Positions 42,212 to 53,869 of a stretch of 64,000 nucleotides of DNA are shown piece after piece; the first letter of the stretch is position 1; the number at the start of each line of letters is the position of its first letter. The translations under genes and the position numbers were made by a program. The stretch lies in NCBI GenBank assembly GCA_026075535.2, contig AP026538.1, forward strand, positions 10,540,001-10,604,000, in the 5' to 3' direction. Source of the DNA: Tricholoma matsutake (Eukaryota; Basidiomycota; Agaricomycetes; Agaricales; Tricholomataceae). The notes beneath the pieces are model-generated. The model was given only the letters and a program-made list of their open reading frames with translations. It ran no database searches and was not told the DNA's origin.

Positions 42212-42970
42212 TGTTATGATTTGTTATCTGGACCCACAAGACTGGGCACTTCATTTTTCTCGTTCCATTTGACTCACTTCCGACGGGAGATGCTTTGACG
42301 CATGGTGACTCCATGCACCCGAACCCACCCCCCATGCATGCCGCAATATGACAGCCCTTTGACATGAGGTCCGTGACATCGGACACTCACGATCAACATG
42401 CTGCACCACAGCATGCCCTTGACACCAGATCCTTGACATCGGATCCGTGACATCGGACGCCTCATGCCAGGCATGAGGCTGTTCTCTTATTGTTCTCCAA
42501 TATGCTGCGCCGCAGCACTCCTTGACATCAGACTCCTCATGTGAGGCATGAGGCCTACTGTTTCTATTGTTCTTTCTATTTATACTTGATAATGATCTTA
42601 CATTCTGATTGGACGATAGACATCCTCGAACCATATATAAGCTGTAGTAATACTGTCTGTATTCCTCAGCTTGACCTAATTCAATCAACGGTCTTAAACT
42701 CAACCAGAACACTCAACAACTAAGGAAGCCCCTTAGTTGTGATACACTCGAACTCGACAGTCAGAAAGCCTCTGACTGTGATACATGAACCGACGGTGCA
42801 CTCAGAAAGCCTCTGAGTACGGACAGCTGTGACGACTTGAGGAAGTACCCAAGTGAAGGCAGGAAGCCCAATACACTAGGAAAGTCTCCTAGTGCGATAC
42901 AAGACAGTTGGAAAGCCTCCAACTGTAACACACAAAGCCAAGGCTGAGTTAAGGACCTATAGTCTTAACA
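42212..42970 (+). repeat. 3' LTR of element C
   Basis: This LTR of 759 bp runs from TGTTATGATTTG to CTTAACA. U3 has three TGACATCGGA boxes (42374-42383, 42434-42443, 42448-42457) and a palindrome gcctcatgccaggcatgaggc (42459-42479). TATATAAGCT starts at 42634, and CAGCTTGACCT, the predicted transcript start and primer, lies at 42667-42677. The R-U5 hairpin array follows. Confidence 0.9.
42716..42969 (+). repeat. R-U5 hairpin array of element C
   Basis: Stem-loops lie at 42716-42740 (10-bp stem), 42757-42779 (9), 42800-42818 (7), 42835-42854 (bulged), 42874-42894 (8), 42904-42926 (9), with a less regular one near 42947-42969. Loops read AAGCC, AAGCC, AAGCC, AAGTA, AAGTC, AAGCC. Linkers repeat g(t/c)gatac. 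Spacing of starts is about 30-43 nt. Stem sequences differ among hairpins and from element A, but pairing is maintained. Confidence 0.85.
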
Positions 42971-43084
42971 GCAAGCCCTTGCTCGCAGGGTGGATCAGGT
43001 GCTAATGGTCCATCACCGATGACGATGAGTGCCCAGCACCCACTCCCATGCCTACGAGCCACCGCTTGCAGGATGGATTGTGGG

Positions 43085-43470
43085 TGCTGATGAGAATGAT
43101 AACAGGGGTATAGTGGAGGGATAAAGAATGGGAATGGGATGACGACAGGGAGGATGAAATGATGGGGACAATGAAATGACGGGGACAATGAAATGACGGG
43201 GACAATGAAATGACAGGGATGACAAAATGATGGGGACAAAAAGATGGGGATGACAAAATGACAGGGATGATGGGAAGGTGGGGGTGGCAAAGCGATGGGG
43301 GTGGCAAAGTGACACAGACAACAAAACAAAGGGGACAAAGCAATGACGGGGATGACGGGTCACGGGAAGGTGGGGGTGGTGAAACAACGGGGATAAAGCA
43401 ATGATGGGGACAACGAAACGATGGGGATGACAGACGATGAAATGACGGGGATGACAAAACAACAGGGGTG
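43085..43470. repeat. degenerate purine-rich minisatellite
   Basis: Short units of the ggggacaatgaaatgac and ggggatgacaaaatgac type are repeated with variation, interrupted by gggaaggtgggggtgg(c/t)(a/g) blocks. Long minus-strand frames rich in Pro, His and Ser (for example 43002-43520) are products of this composition and not genes. The preceding 42971-43084 carries a gcttgcagg(g/a)tgg motif also found at 53500 and 53820. Confidence 0.8.
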
Positions 43471-43499
43471 ATGATGAGGCCCCTCATCACTGGGTAAGT

Positions 43500-44033
43500 A
43501 TGGAGACCTGCCAGAGCCATTTTTCTTTTTTAGTTTTATTTGTAAGTAGCACAAAAGAATATATTGTTGAAATTAATTACCAATATTGTTGCATGTGCAT
43601 ATTCTCCCACATTAATTACCAATATTGATACATGTTTCATATGCATATTCCTCTGGAGTCATGTGATATCCTTACTATTATGTATATAAGGAGAACCTGT
43701 ACTGTAGTAGGAATATAGTGTTCTTACCTCTGCTAACCCTAGCTGTAAGTCTAACTAAACCCCAGGTAGGTTGTAAGGAACATGTAGTCTCTTCTGCTGT
43801 GCAGCATATCTAGCCTGCTCCAACATATATATATATACTACATAATCCCCATTGCTCACACCTTGATAACTTGTAAATAAAAGCCTTGAAAGTATGCCAA
43901 TGGGTGCCTGGTGGTGAACTCATGCTAATAATCTTGTGAAGTCCTTTGAGGTGGAGTTTGAATGTGCCGAGCACTGCCGGAGGTAGGTAAAATGCATTTT
44001 TACTTCATTTTCCAGATGTTTGCGTTTCAGAGC
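43500..44033. other. no gene recognised
   Basis: This is AT-rich sequence with a near-repeat of attaattaccaatattg...catgt...atatgcatattc at about 43573 and 43614, and a (TA)n run at 43827-43838. No open frame of interest. Confidence 0.4.
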
Positions 44034-44164
44034 GTTCACAGTAGCCATTTTTCGCTTCATTTTTCACATCATTTTTCGGTCATTCTTCTGCCAAACACCC
44101 GAAAATGATCCAAAAATGAAGCTGAAAATGAGCTGAAAATGGCCCAAAAATGGCTACTGTGAAC
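44034..44164. mobile_element. 131-bp MITE-like element
   Basis: Perfect inverted ends GTTCACAGTAGCCATTTTT and AAAAATGGCTACTGTGAAC enclose a sequence that is itself built of catttttcg-type repeats and can fold end to end. No coding capacity. A flanking duplication was not identified with confidence. Confidence 0.8.
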
Positions 44165-44443
44165 AACCCTAATCCTGGGTGCCAAAAATAGTAGCCAGAC
44201 TCTAGTTTGTTTGTTTTATACTACAACTGTATATGTTATCTGCCATATGGATTGAATCAAAAGAAGAGAGAGAAAAGTCCATGAAGTGAGGACTCGTTCA
44301 TGCCAGGTGTAGCCATGGCCCAACCTGACAAGTTTATTGGGCGAACAGATGGTACCAAGACCCAAGTCTGAATTTAACCAAGGTTACAGCATAGTGCTGC
44401 AAATGCTCAATCTGACACATAACTCATCCCATCCCGACACTTC

Positions 44444-44927
44444 TTGGACCCCTCTTGTCAAATCCCTTTGATAACACGAGCTCGCAACCTTTGTCTCGAC
44501 CGACGGACATTGCCAGCACGAACAATTCATCACGAGACGCAAGCCGTCATGCGTCAAATCACAGCTCATGTTCAAACTCGGGAGCAGCTTGATGAAATCT
44601 TGAATCAGGTTGACGTTCTTGTGTGAGCTCTAACAGTTCAACTCCCTGTTCCACGGAATGCTCATGTTGACCTGTAGTTCACGCCAAGATGATGGCTTGA
44701 AAGATCCTCCCGTTATTAATCGCAAAGGCAGGCCTCTTACTCAGCGTTTTACGAGTGCCATTGAAGGTCGTGCTCGGGGCGGCGGCGCAAACGCAAGACA
44801 TCCCCCATCTCAAGTTGCCACACACGAGAAGGAGCCTCTTACGAAAAAACAGGTAACCCGGTGTGGTGTTTGTAGGAAAGAGGGTCACAATCGGACGACT
44901 TGTCCTATCCTACATCGCTCAGGCTAG
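44444..44927 (+). pseudogene. C-terminal zinc-knuckle segment of a transposase-like protein (MULE type suspected)
   Basis: The first frame (44444-44626) has TREQLDEILNQVDVLV; after stops and a frameshift near 44630-44690 the second frame has DPPVINRKGRPLTQRFTSAI, a Gly/Ala-rich spacer and CGVCRKEGHNRTTCP, a CX2CX4HX4C knuckle at about 44865-44906. The NRKGRPxTxRxTSAxEG plus knuckle ending is typical of the C-terminus of fungal MULE/FAR1-like transposases. The catalytic part is absent. Base composition is richer in GC and CpG than the surrounding elements. Confidence 0.5.
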
Positions 44928-45230
44928 CGCGATTTTTGTAGATATTATCGCTTTCATAATACCGTTCTTAGACTCGTGCCGGTGGCTCTGAGTCACATAA
45001 GCCTGAGGGAACGGTCGGCCGGTCCAAGTTGCTTCCTTCGGTGTGCGTTCTTGAGCTTCAGGTTGTCAAATAAGCCGGGGTTGCTGCACGAGCACTTGGG
45101 TTGTTGATTAGTTTTATCCTCTTATAGGTCCTCTGCGACGATGTCGAACTACTATGGACAATTTAATATTGTAGGGAGAAGACAAGAAGACGAAAGAGCT
45201 TTATGTTACACTTGAGTTTATAATGAAGTA

Positions 45231-46542
45231 CTACCCCTCCATTGATCGTAACCACATCTTAACGTCTTCGTTCCGAGCAAGACTGGAAGCACGAACACCT
45301 TCCGGCTTTAGCTTTAGCTTGCCCACCCTCGAAGACTGCATCCACAGCACGCTCACACCGTCCATCAAATCAGCGAAGCGCCTTTCTTTCGGGGGAACGT
45401 TTGACGTTTTGTTTCTGCTACGTAGAGCATAACCTTCAGATTCAGGCTGTCCTGTCGTTTGATCACCCATCTGTGCATCGACATGACTTGGTCCGCTGCC
45501 ATCCATCGCATTGCCATCATCTTGATCGTCATCGTCGTCATAATAAGCATCCCTCGACCTTTCTCGAACATACTTGATAAAGGATTGTGGACTCCATGCG
45601 TTGAGAGCTGCCGTGGCATAGAAGAGATCGACAATGATAGCAGGTGGCCATTTACTGGTGTCTTGTGGCTGCCGCGCATCAGAGTTGTGGGGAGCAATAT
45701 CGGGGATCACGACGCCAAGCAGAGGTAAGTCAACAAAATATTGCAATGTAAGGCGACTGGCCGGGCTCTCTTCTTGTGGTGGGTGGTAAGGAATATCATC
45801 GACCGTCAAAGCAAAGTTGGGAGTCTATGAGATACTTAAGTTTCAGAATAGCCCTGGATGGAAATCACAGCAGACCTTCAGGAACGCTAATTCACCAGCT
45901 CCAAACGGGCGATGGAGTAGGCTGATTAGCAGAAGTCCATTCCGAGTGTCGTTAATGTCGTTAATGTCATCGGCGGAATCATCTGCTCCACCTCGGTGAT
46001 TAACGACGTTCAAGATGTACTTGATTAGAGTCAGAAAGTCGCTATGGAAGATTCGTAAGGACGTACGTCGCTTCCTTTCGCATGGGGGAGGATATGGCAC
46101 GCAATGCAGTTTCGGTCTATATCACCCGTTATCACGCAGGTACCATCTCGCTCAATCACGTTGGTCCTAAAACCTCTTCGGCGGGTAGTCAAATATGAAG
46201 CATCCGATGTTCTGTCATCCACTACATCGACATCGACAAGGCGAGCTTCACCTGAAAAGGTTAACAACGTTAGCGAGGTTTTGTCATACGCCAGTCCACC
46301 TTACCCTCTGATAAGAAATAGTATGAACGGGCCTCTATATCTGCTGTATAATCGTCGATCTCTGGGCCAGCTTTCGATGTGGAGAGGTAGCCTTCTCGTC
46401 CGTAGATGGCAAACCCTAGAAATCGCAGCCATTTGAGAGGGTTAACAGCAAAGGTGCCGCATTCAGCAAGTGGGATCGACAGCGAAAGCTTGTTTACATT
46501 GTCGAAAGACAGCCATAACTTGACTTTGGGCGGAGTGTTCAT
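45231..46542 (-). CDS. HNH endonuclease domain protein, four exons, apparently intact
   Basis: Minus-strand exons: 46542-46305, 46251-46067, 46019-45876 and 45824-45231, with GT-AG introns of 53, 47 and 51 bp (46304-46252, 46066-46020, 45875-45825). The spliced frame starts MNTPPKVKLWLSF and has no stop until 45231. The HNH core spans exons 2-3: ERDGTCVITGD, CIACHILPHAKGSD, YILNVVNHRGG, DTRNGLLLISLLHRPFG (H, N and H in order). The C-terminal part is acidic (DDDDDQDD), then ALRSRN and VLWMQSSRVGKLKLK. This type is common in Agaricomycetes; its role is unknown. CpG is not depleted here, unlike the transposons. Confidence 0.85.
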
Positions 46543-47461
46543 GGTTGTAGACTCAAGCACCGTGACAAAAGGATTCGATGACTAATCATTTGTCGTAGCA
46601 ATTGTGACGATCGTGACCAATTCAAATCGATACTGATCACGCGACTAGCTCCGCTATCCGCATCAAGCATCTGGCCTCCTTTTGCATGGTCTGTGTTTTG
46701 GTGCTAGGGGCTAGCAGATGCTGAGACACAGACAGTTTATATGCAACTAGGAGGTCCCTGTGTTGCTTTCCTTCTGCTCCCATCCCGTTGACAAGCAACA
46801 CAGGTAAGCGCTCCACGCTTTTTCACAGTTCAGTTTCTCACATTTTCAGTAGTTGATTATCTAAGGCCCACCTTAACGATATCATCTATTCACATCGTGA
46901 GAGCTCTGTTTCTTGAATAATGGGGGAGGGGGGGGGAATTCCTGGTATTTGCCATTTGTGTAGCTTTGTTTGTCTCACACACTATTAAACAGCAATTTAT
47001 CGAAGCATTAGTTTTTCTCTTCACACAGCAATTTCCTGGACTCGTCGTAGTGAGAAAGGTTATTCATAATTAACTCCTCTACAAGTTCTTCATGGCCGAA
47101 ATTTTTTTTTTATCAAGTTAGGACACAAATACATCTTTTTCTGTAGTCTATAATAAGAACAACAAAAAATATCAAAAATCGGCCACAAAGAACTTGATAT
47201 CAAAACAGGGGTTATCAGACAGATGTCAAGTTGAGGCCAAAGTGTGAGGAAATGAGTGACAAAACACTTCATGAGTTTACAGTGGCTTAGAGGCAGCACG
47301 TTACATAGCCAAAGCAGAGTTTGAATTTGAGCACAAATGCACCAAATGCATTGCATGCCCACATGTTCATGACTTTCAACTTCTGTACACCCTACATACT
47401 TCAGACCTTTACTCTGGTAGGTCCCTAGCATGTATACCCTGATATAAGACTCATCCTATAT
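46543..47461. other. upstream region of the HNH gene; no gene recognised
   Basis: This divergent region would include the HNH promoter on its left. It contains T-rich and G-rich runs (46920-46940; 47100-47110). The minus-strand frame 47090-47431 has no recognised motif. Confidence 0.4.
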
Positions 47462-47657
47462 TGGGATTATAGTGTGGAGTAGAAGTTCATAGGGATTTAA
47501 TGATGGGTGTTCAAGATAAAGTAGAACGTCTCATATTCCCCTATACTATGATGTACCTATGTTATGATCTATAAATACATTGTGTTCTATTTTTATACAT
47601 AATGCACAAGTTGCACTAGTGATGCACTAACATGATGCGCTAGAATTGACTATCCCA
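47462..47657 (-). repeat. LTR of copia G
   Basis: This is a 196-bp LTR. On the plus strand it runs tgggattatagtg...gaattgactatccca, so both ends match as inverted repeats. It lies directly after the polypurine tract. Confidence 0.75.
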
Positions 47658-48790
47658 ATACTCCCCCTCAAGCCTAGCACGGTTGAGTCCATAGGAATGG
47701 TTAAATATATAATTGAAAAGTTAAATTTCTTGCCTTTCAGATGCGTTAAAACCTCTATGTGGTGAAAAACACTGTGGGAAAAACCAACTCACATGTGAGG
47801 AAAGCTACTGAGTTCACATGTTGACTGAATTCCCATCTCTGCCCTATGTCATATATATTTAGGCCTTGGTAATGCCTTTGTTAACACATCTGCTGTTTGT
47901 TCCGGGTCACAACAGTTTTGTATATCAATTATTTTGTCAGTTACTAGAGTTTGGACCCAGTGATGGTGAATAGCAATATGTTTTGATTGCTGGGGAAATT
48001 GAGGGTTGTGCATCAATATTATGGATCCTTCATTATTGCCTTTAATTCCTGTCGGTGAATTTTGTGGGAATCCGAGTTCACTGTACAAATTTCTCAGCCA
48101 TGTCACCTCGTGTCCAGCCTCTGACAGTGCTACATATTCTGCTTCTGTAGAGGACAATGCTATCACAGTTTGCTTCTTTGACTTCCATGTGATTGCTCCC
48201 CCTGCTGCTAGAAAAACGTAGCCAGTTGTGGATTTGAGGTCATCAGCATTTGCGTATGCAGTGTCTGCATATCCATGGAAGAGGTTTTCTAGTTCCAGTT
48301 TCATCTTGGGATTTTCTATACATGATCCCTAGAGTTTTTGTCCCATCAGGTATCTGAGTATTTGCTTTATTGCACCATGGTGTAGGTGGCCAGTTTATTA
48401 ACTGCATAGCTTATATCTGGTCTTGTGGAATTTGCCAAAAATTGCAGACTCCCTAATAATTGTGCATATGAATTGCTTTGATTGGGTTCATTATCATCTG
48501 GATTAGGTCCAAGGTTTATATTGGGGTCCATGGGTATACTGGTAGGATTTGCATCAGCTATTCCTTCATTACAGAGAATATATCACTGTTGAGATATCGT
48601 TATTGCATTCTTGGTTCATGTAACTTCAATGCCAACAATTTTACTTGGTTCTCCAAGATATGTTACTTCCCATTCTGAGCATAATGTTTCTTTCATATGA
48701 TCCATCATTTTATCAGATGAAGCAAAAAGTAGTGCCTGGTCCTCTGCTGATGGGGAACCCATGCCCTGTTGAGCTAGGATCTTCTCCCCT
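47462..48790 (-). mobile_element. Ty1/copia element G, 3' end (RT tail, RNase H, LTR)
   Basis: On the minus strand a frameshifted RT tail begins near 48790 (VMTGEKILAQQGMGSPSADE, WEVTYLGEPSKIVGIEV), then SYAQLLGSLQFLANSTRPDI, and RNase H in one frame 48304-47849: KSTTGYVFLAAGGAITWKSK, SSTEAEYVALSEAGHEVTWL, KHIAIHHHWVQ and DVLTKALP. The polypurine ttgagggggagta precedes an LTR at 47462-47657, which has terminal inverted repeats TGGGATAGTC and ATTATAATCCCA-like ends. The 5' part is missing. Confidence 0.85.
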
Positions 48791-51360
48791 GTCATAACCT
48801 TTACTGAACCTTATTACACCTTTATATTAGACCTAGGAATCAAAGAAAGAGAACACTTTGGCCCCACAGATGTCACAGGGTAAGTATATTTCTTCCTGAG
48901 TACATATTCTCTTTTCTGTCTATCCTCACAACTGCAGGGCCTCTGGGAGGTCCATCAGGTCATTTATTAGGACCATAATACTCTCTTTCCATGTGCATCT
49001 CATAAGGGGAAGGCCTAGGTATGCAAGTAAGTGACCACTCCTCCCTCCCTATACAGGTGCACTGACAAAGAGCACTTTGTCCCCAGCTCTCCCAACATCA
49101 ATCCTCACTTCTACATGCATCCATATACACTCTACATACATTTTTATAGCTGTAGACAGTGTACAAGCCCAGTAGATGGTACCCTCTCCCCTTGTTCTGC
49201 CAATTCTCCCCATTTCTGCCCTTCCCATCTCATGCAGCACCCTCCCCATTCATGTTATCAAATATGAATATCCATACACATGCATTACAGACCCACCCCC
49301 CCAATGAAGAGAAGAGACCTCCTCCTCCTCTCAACCAGAGAGAGTGCTTGTTATAGGTTAAATATAGCTGTAAAAGTGAAAATAACTGTTTATTAGCACT
49401 ATATATATACATGCATAAGTGTTATCTACCACAAAAGGCGAAGGGAAAGGGCCAGGAATGAGTGGAATGGCATGCTCATCATCCCCAATGATGAGCACAA
49501 CATTATCTGAGACTGGTGTGTGTTGATCAACCATGGGAGATGGTGATCAGGTGGTAATTGGGGTGGCAGGAACATATCCATCACTATTCTGAACCTTAGT
49601 ATTGTGGGAAGGTCAGGTGATGATTCTTCAATATTACATAATTACTAATTCAGGCACTGTCAACTGCTGTTCAACTGCCATACCCACTGCCTTAGGTTTT
49701 GCCCATGGTGTTAGTGGACACACCTTGTAAGTCTATGTGGTGTAGTAGTTATATTGGCTGTGCTGAAATGTTGTCATGTAATACCTAGGGTTCAATTCTG
49801 TCTTGTGTCATTTATTTTATTACTTAGTAGTAAGGACTCCTGGTCCATCCTCCTGGATTCCTCATAGTCCAAGTCCTGGGGAATTCCTGGAATAGTACCA
49901 GGAAGAGCCCAATTTACCAGGATTATACCAGGAATCCATCAGAATCCTACTGGAAGAGAAACTGCGAGGAATAAACCATTTGGTGGACAATGGCTGAAGC
50001 AGGGACTACCAGGAATTTTGGAGGAATCCTGGCAATATGTGGGGCAGTGGAAAGAGCTCAGGTTTTTGAATGTTCATCTGCTAACAGACAGTGATCACAT
50101 GCAAGATTTCATGAATCATGAGTCATGATCATGATCAGTGCCAGCAACAACTTGAACTTGAAGCCAGCAATGCAGCCAGTATTTCTTTTAATCTCTATAT
50201 ATCCCAGATTCCCAGTAGGAACACTGCTACAGTGACTCACTGAAGCTCAGTGCCCATTTTCCTTGCACAATCTGTTTTCATCAAGTTCTAAAAATTTCTG
50301 ACTATGACCTCTAGTCATTCTGGCTCCTTATGTGATCCACTTGCAGAGATGCCCATTTCTGAGCTTGAGTCTGACTCTGGTAGATTGCTCTGGATCTTTA
50401 TGTGGATTTTGAATTTGCTCATACTCCTTCTCGTCATGGCCAACTCTGAGTTGAGCTTGACTTGTGTCTCAGGATAGGGACACATGCTGCCCAAACTCTT
50501 GCCTACTAGTACTCTATTGGCTTGAGCTTGCAATCAAACAAATGTTCATGCTCATGCATCATTGCATTCCAAGTGTTACTTTGACATTCTCTGTCCCATC
50601 TTAATGTTACTCCCAATCTCATGTACATTGTGGTCCCATACCTATGAGAGGTCTAACACAAATGACTGTGACCACAATATTCTTGTCACTGGAATCATCC
50701 ATCCTTTTCCATTGAGTTGAGCACTAGCTATGCCTCTGCTCATCCCTGCACCTGAATCTTCTCTTCCGCTAACAGAATTTTGGATGATACTCCAGATTTA
50801 GAACACGCTACTTCAAACTCACCAGCTCCAGTTCTCAACTTATGCACATTCCTTTACCCTAATTAAGCTCAACTACACATGATATCTCGATGTCCAGGGG
50901 GGTCAGCAAACAAATTACTGCAGATTTAGTTTCATGTTGATGTGTTCTGTATGGTGCCTGATGCCATTCAAGTCCTACTCCAGGCAAATTGTGCTAAACA
51001 ATCTTCATAATCATGATCTCACCACTGATCTTCCTTACTTAAAATTTGCCTCATGTTCAGACATGTTTGAAGTTTTATATATCTAGGTTGTACCCAATTG
51101 AGCTAGAGATATTGATGGCCATCATCCTCATGATCAGCTAACACAAGTTACACAACATGGTTATAATGTTTTTTGAATTCTTTGTGCTATCTCACCATCA
51201 AGTATGTAGCAATTAGTGTTCACTCTAGATGTATGCTTTGTGGGCTAAAAGTTCTTTGCAATCATCACAATTAAACATTTTGACTTGAAAGGTAAGTACA
51301 TCGAGCTCACAGACACTCTTTTATGGCTTATGATCAAAATATAGTCGATACTGAATTCAA
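48791..51360. other. no gene recognised
   Basis: Short frames only. 49031-49400 is rich in C/T. At 49840-50040 several ccaggaat / attcctgg motifs in both orientations suggest a decayed fold-back element. 50315-50533 (minus) is a short frame without a motif. The stretch 50500-51360 may be the eroded upstream part of the transposase that follows. Confidence 0.4.
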
Positions 51361-52795
51361 ATGCTACAATTTGGCCTAAGCATTCTAAAACTTGTGTCTG
51401 CAAGTGTAGGTCCCACTGCACTGTCTATAATGAATCAACAATACAAAGGTGAAGGGGTGCAAGTGTCTTGGGGTGATTGCAACAAGCACACCAAGGATGA
51501 CAAGTTACTCTTAGCAAAGGAATGCTTGAGCAGTCCAAGTGGATGGACATGCCTTCCAACATTTGGACGTATTAGAGGTTCCAATACAAGATCTAATCCT
51601 TCTACCAGCACACCACAGGATGCTTCTAGATCTGACCATGAAGTGCAAGCAAACTGGATTGACCTAATTGAAAAAGAGATCCTGTGGCTCTCTGAGGCTC
51701 GCATCACAAGCCACACTGTGCCTCTTGTATTTGTGAGTGAGCCTCCAGTATACAGCAAATTCACCTGGCCTTCCACCACTGATATTCTCTGACCAAACTG
51801 GGGTGCACGTGCTCTGAGAGTAGGACATCACATGAATAATGCCTTCCTCATGTCCAAGAACTGCTTATATGAGCTAGTATCATTAATTGGCACTATAGAG
51901 CATTCTGAAGACTTATTGGCTCTCACTCAAAAGCTCCATGCTGAGCTTATCTGCTTAAATCATGAAAAAGTATTACAATAGTCTCAACAATGAGAGATGC
52001 TTGTTAGTGATAAAGTAACAGTAAATACTGGTGAGTTTTCTACTTACCTGTCTTGTACCTGCATTGAGAGGTCATTATGTCCCAAGATGTTCATTTCTGT
52101 GAATGGGTCCTTGAGATTCTACATCCAAAGCAGCCTCACTCATTTCTTTAGTCATAGAAAACATTTTTTTATACCACATAGAGCACTCCGCATGCATCTT
52201 GCTGGTCTCCAAGATCTACTTCATGTGAGCGGCATGCCCCATGAATCCTTCAACCTCCCCAAGGATCCTCGCTCATGTGCTTCCCAGTTCTGCCTTGATC
52301 CTATCACTCAGCAATTTCTATCTTGCCCCACATGTCATTATATATTTCCTTATAACCCCAGTGATGCTTCTGACAACCTCCATAATCCTGTGATCTTGCA
52401 TTGCATTCACCAGCAAACACCCCAAAGTGGGATTTGTGATACACCATTGTGGGAGCAATGTGAGATGGGAGGTGAGAGAAAGATATATGTGCCATGCAGA
52501 AAGTACCTTCATCAGACACTCAAGTTCTGGCTAGGGCATTTGTTATTGTGAAAGGGGATCAAGGACTACCTGGATACTTTTCCTTGTGGCCCCTCTGAAG
52601 ATCTAGATGCACCTATCTATGATATCTGGGTCTCAAAGGTTTTCTGTACATTGAAAGATGCATCTGGCAATTCTTTCTTATTGCCACATGGGAAAGAGGG
52701 GCAAATAGTTTTCAGCCTTTCTGTTGATGGCTTCAATCCTTTTTACAATAAAGCTGCTGGGCATGTAGCTTCATCCACTGGTATCTGGTTAGTTA
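51361..52795 (+). pseudogene. Plavaka-type (Tnp2-like) transposase, second fragment
   Basis: The reading shows WIDLIEKEILWLSEARITSH and then frame 51997-52551 with LAGLQDLLHVSGMPHESFNL, DPITQQFLSCPTCHYIFPYN, CDTPLWEQC and YVPCRKYLHQTLKFWLGHLL. After one stop it continues with DYLDTFPCGPSEDLDAPIYD and FSLSVDGFNPFYNKAAGHVA, SSTGIWL. The CxxC pair, PCRKY.HQTLK.WL and SVDGFNPF.NK patterns match the N-terminal half of basidiomycete Plavaka/CACTA transposases. It breaks off at about 52795, where a different repeat begins. It differs from the fragment at 14750-15509, so they are separate insertions. Confidence 0.7.
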
Positions 52796-53869
52796 GTGTT
52801 TAAAGGTCCAGTTGGGTGGACCAAAAAAATGACTGAAACCCAACCGAACACAACCAAATGCAACTGGACCATCAGTTGTGGTTGCCCACTTTCATGGTTG
52901 GTTGGGTTGCCAGTTGCCTTACTGCAAAAATATTTGAAAACCATTGGAAAACAGGTTGCAATTGGTTGCAATGGGTTTCTTATAGTATATAATATATCCT
53001 ACATATGTACTTATAATTACACTGATAGTAAGAAAAAAAAACTAATAAAAGTACTAATTATTACTATCAATACAATAATAATGTGCAATGGGACAAGCCC
53101 AGGGAAAAAGTAGCCATTTCATGGGTGCTTGTATACCCTGGGGCCATGCACAGACCATGTGGTCACATTTGTGCTCCCAGAAATGAAAGTGGCACCACTT
53201 CCCAGGATTTCCCATGACTACAATAGCAACATCAACAATGCCACATCCAGGAAAATGACCCACAACCAAACGAACACAAGTTAGGTGGCCCAAACAATGA
53301 ACAAGTGTCGTTTGGGCCCTAGAGTATATTTTATATATATAGTTAATTTCTTCCTCCCGCTAACTAACTAACTAAAAGGCTTTTCTTTTAGGTACTTGTT
53401 AGTTTCATAATGAAATCACCCACCCCACCAACCCAAGCCCATTTCTGGACCACAATGACTGCACCCAAAGCCACCACCTCACCCTATGCTGCCACTGCGA
53501 GCCTCTGCTTGCAGGGTGGCAATGGGTTGTGTTTCCCCCACCATGTCACATCACTAACCAGGACAGCACCAGCAAGAGTGATGCCAATGGGAATGATGCA
53601 TCCCATGCCCTATCCCTCCAATGATGCCCACGCTGCTTAGCTCAGAACTGTGCCATCATAAGCCAATGAATGCAAAGTGCCCAAACAATGACTAGTGTTG
53701 TTTGGGCCCCAGGTATGTTCCTCATCATTGATTTCTTTTTTTTACTAACCAGTTTGATTTCTTTCTTAGGTTTGATAACAATGACAATAGCCAATACCCC
53801 CTGCCCTGCTGTCGCTGTGAGCCTCTGCTCATAGGGTGGCAATGGGTCCTGTTTCTGGACCAGAATGGG
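52796..53869. repeat. repeat-derived region with two gcccaaac...gtttgggc units
   Basis: No transposase was found. Imperfect palindromes gcccaaacaatgaacaagtgtcgtttgggc (53287-53316) and gcccaaacaatgactagtgttgtttgggc (53678-53706) each introduce a similar block: a T/A-rich intron-like stretch ending tttctt(tt)aggt, then a coding-like segment with gcgagcctctgcttgcagggtggcaatgggt. The second unit is cut by the LTR of element D at 53870. 52800-52900 carries several caaccgaaca/ccaaccaac-type repeats. Confidence 0.6.

Larger units (their letters stand above)
39837..42970 (+). mobile_element. Ty3/gypsy element C (A family), 3' part with LTR
   Basis: The element is truncated at its 5' side inside RNase H. 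It keeps the second half of RNase H, integrase, chromodomain, ORF3, polypurine tract (gatagagagagggtga, 42196-42211) and the 3' LTR 42212-42970. It is clearly related to element A at the protein level and supplies the integrase region that A lacks. A 47-bp tandem duplication breaks the integrase frame. Confidence 0.9.

Noticed and set aside
42716..42969. Regular repeats with palindromic cores, superficially CRISPR-like
   Set aside because: The units vary in stem sequence, there are no constant repeats with unique spacers, and they lie inside a retrotransposon LTR of a eukaryote.
42949..43520. Overlapping minus-strand frames rich in Pro, His and Ser (up to 172 codons)
   Set aside because: They are products of the purine-rich minisatellite; several frames are open together and the composition is that of a repeat.
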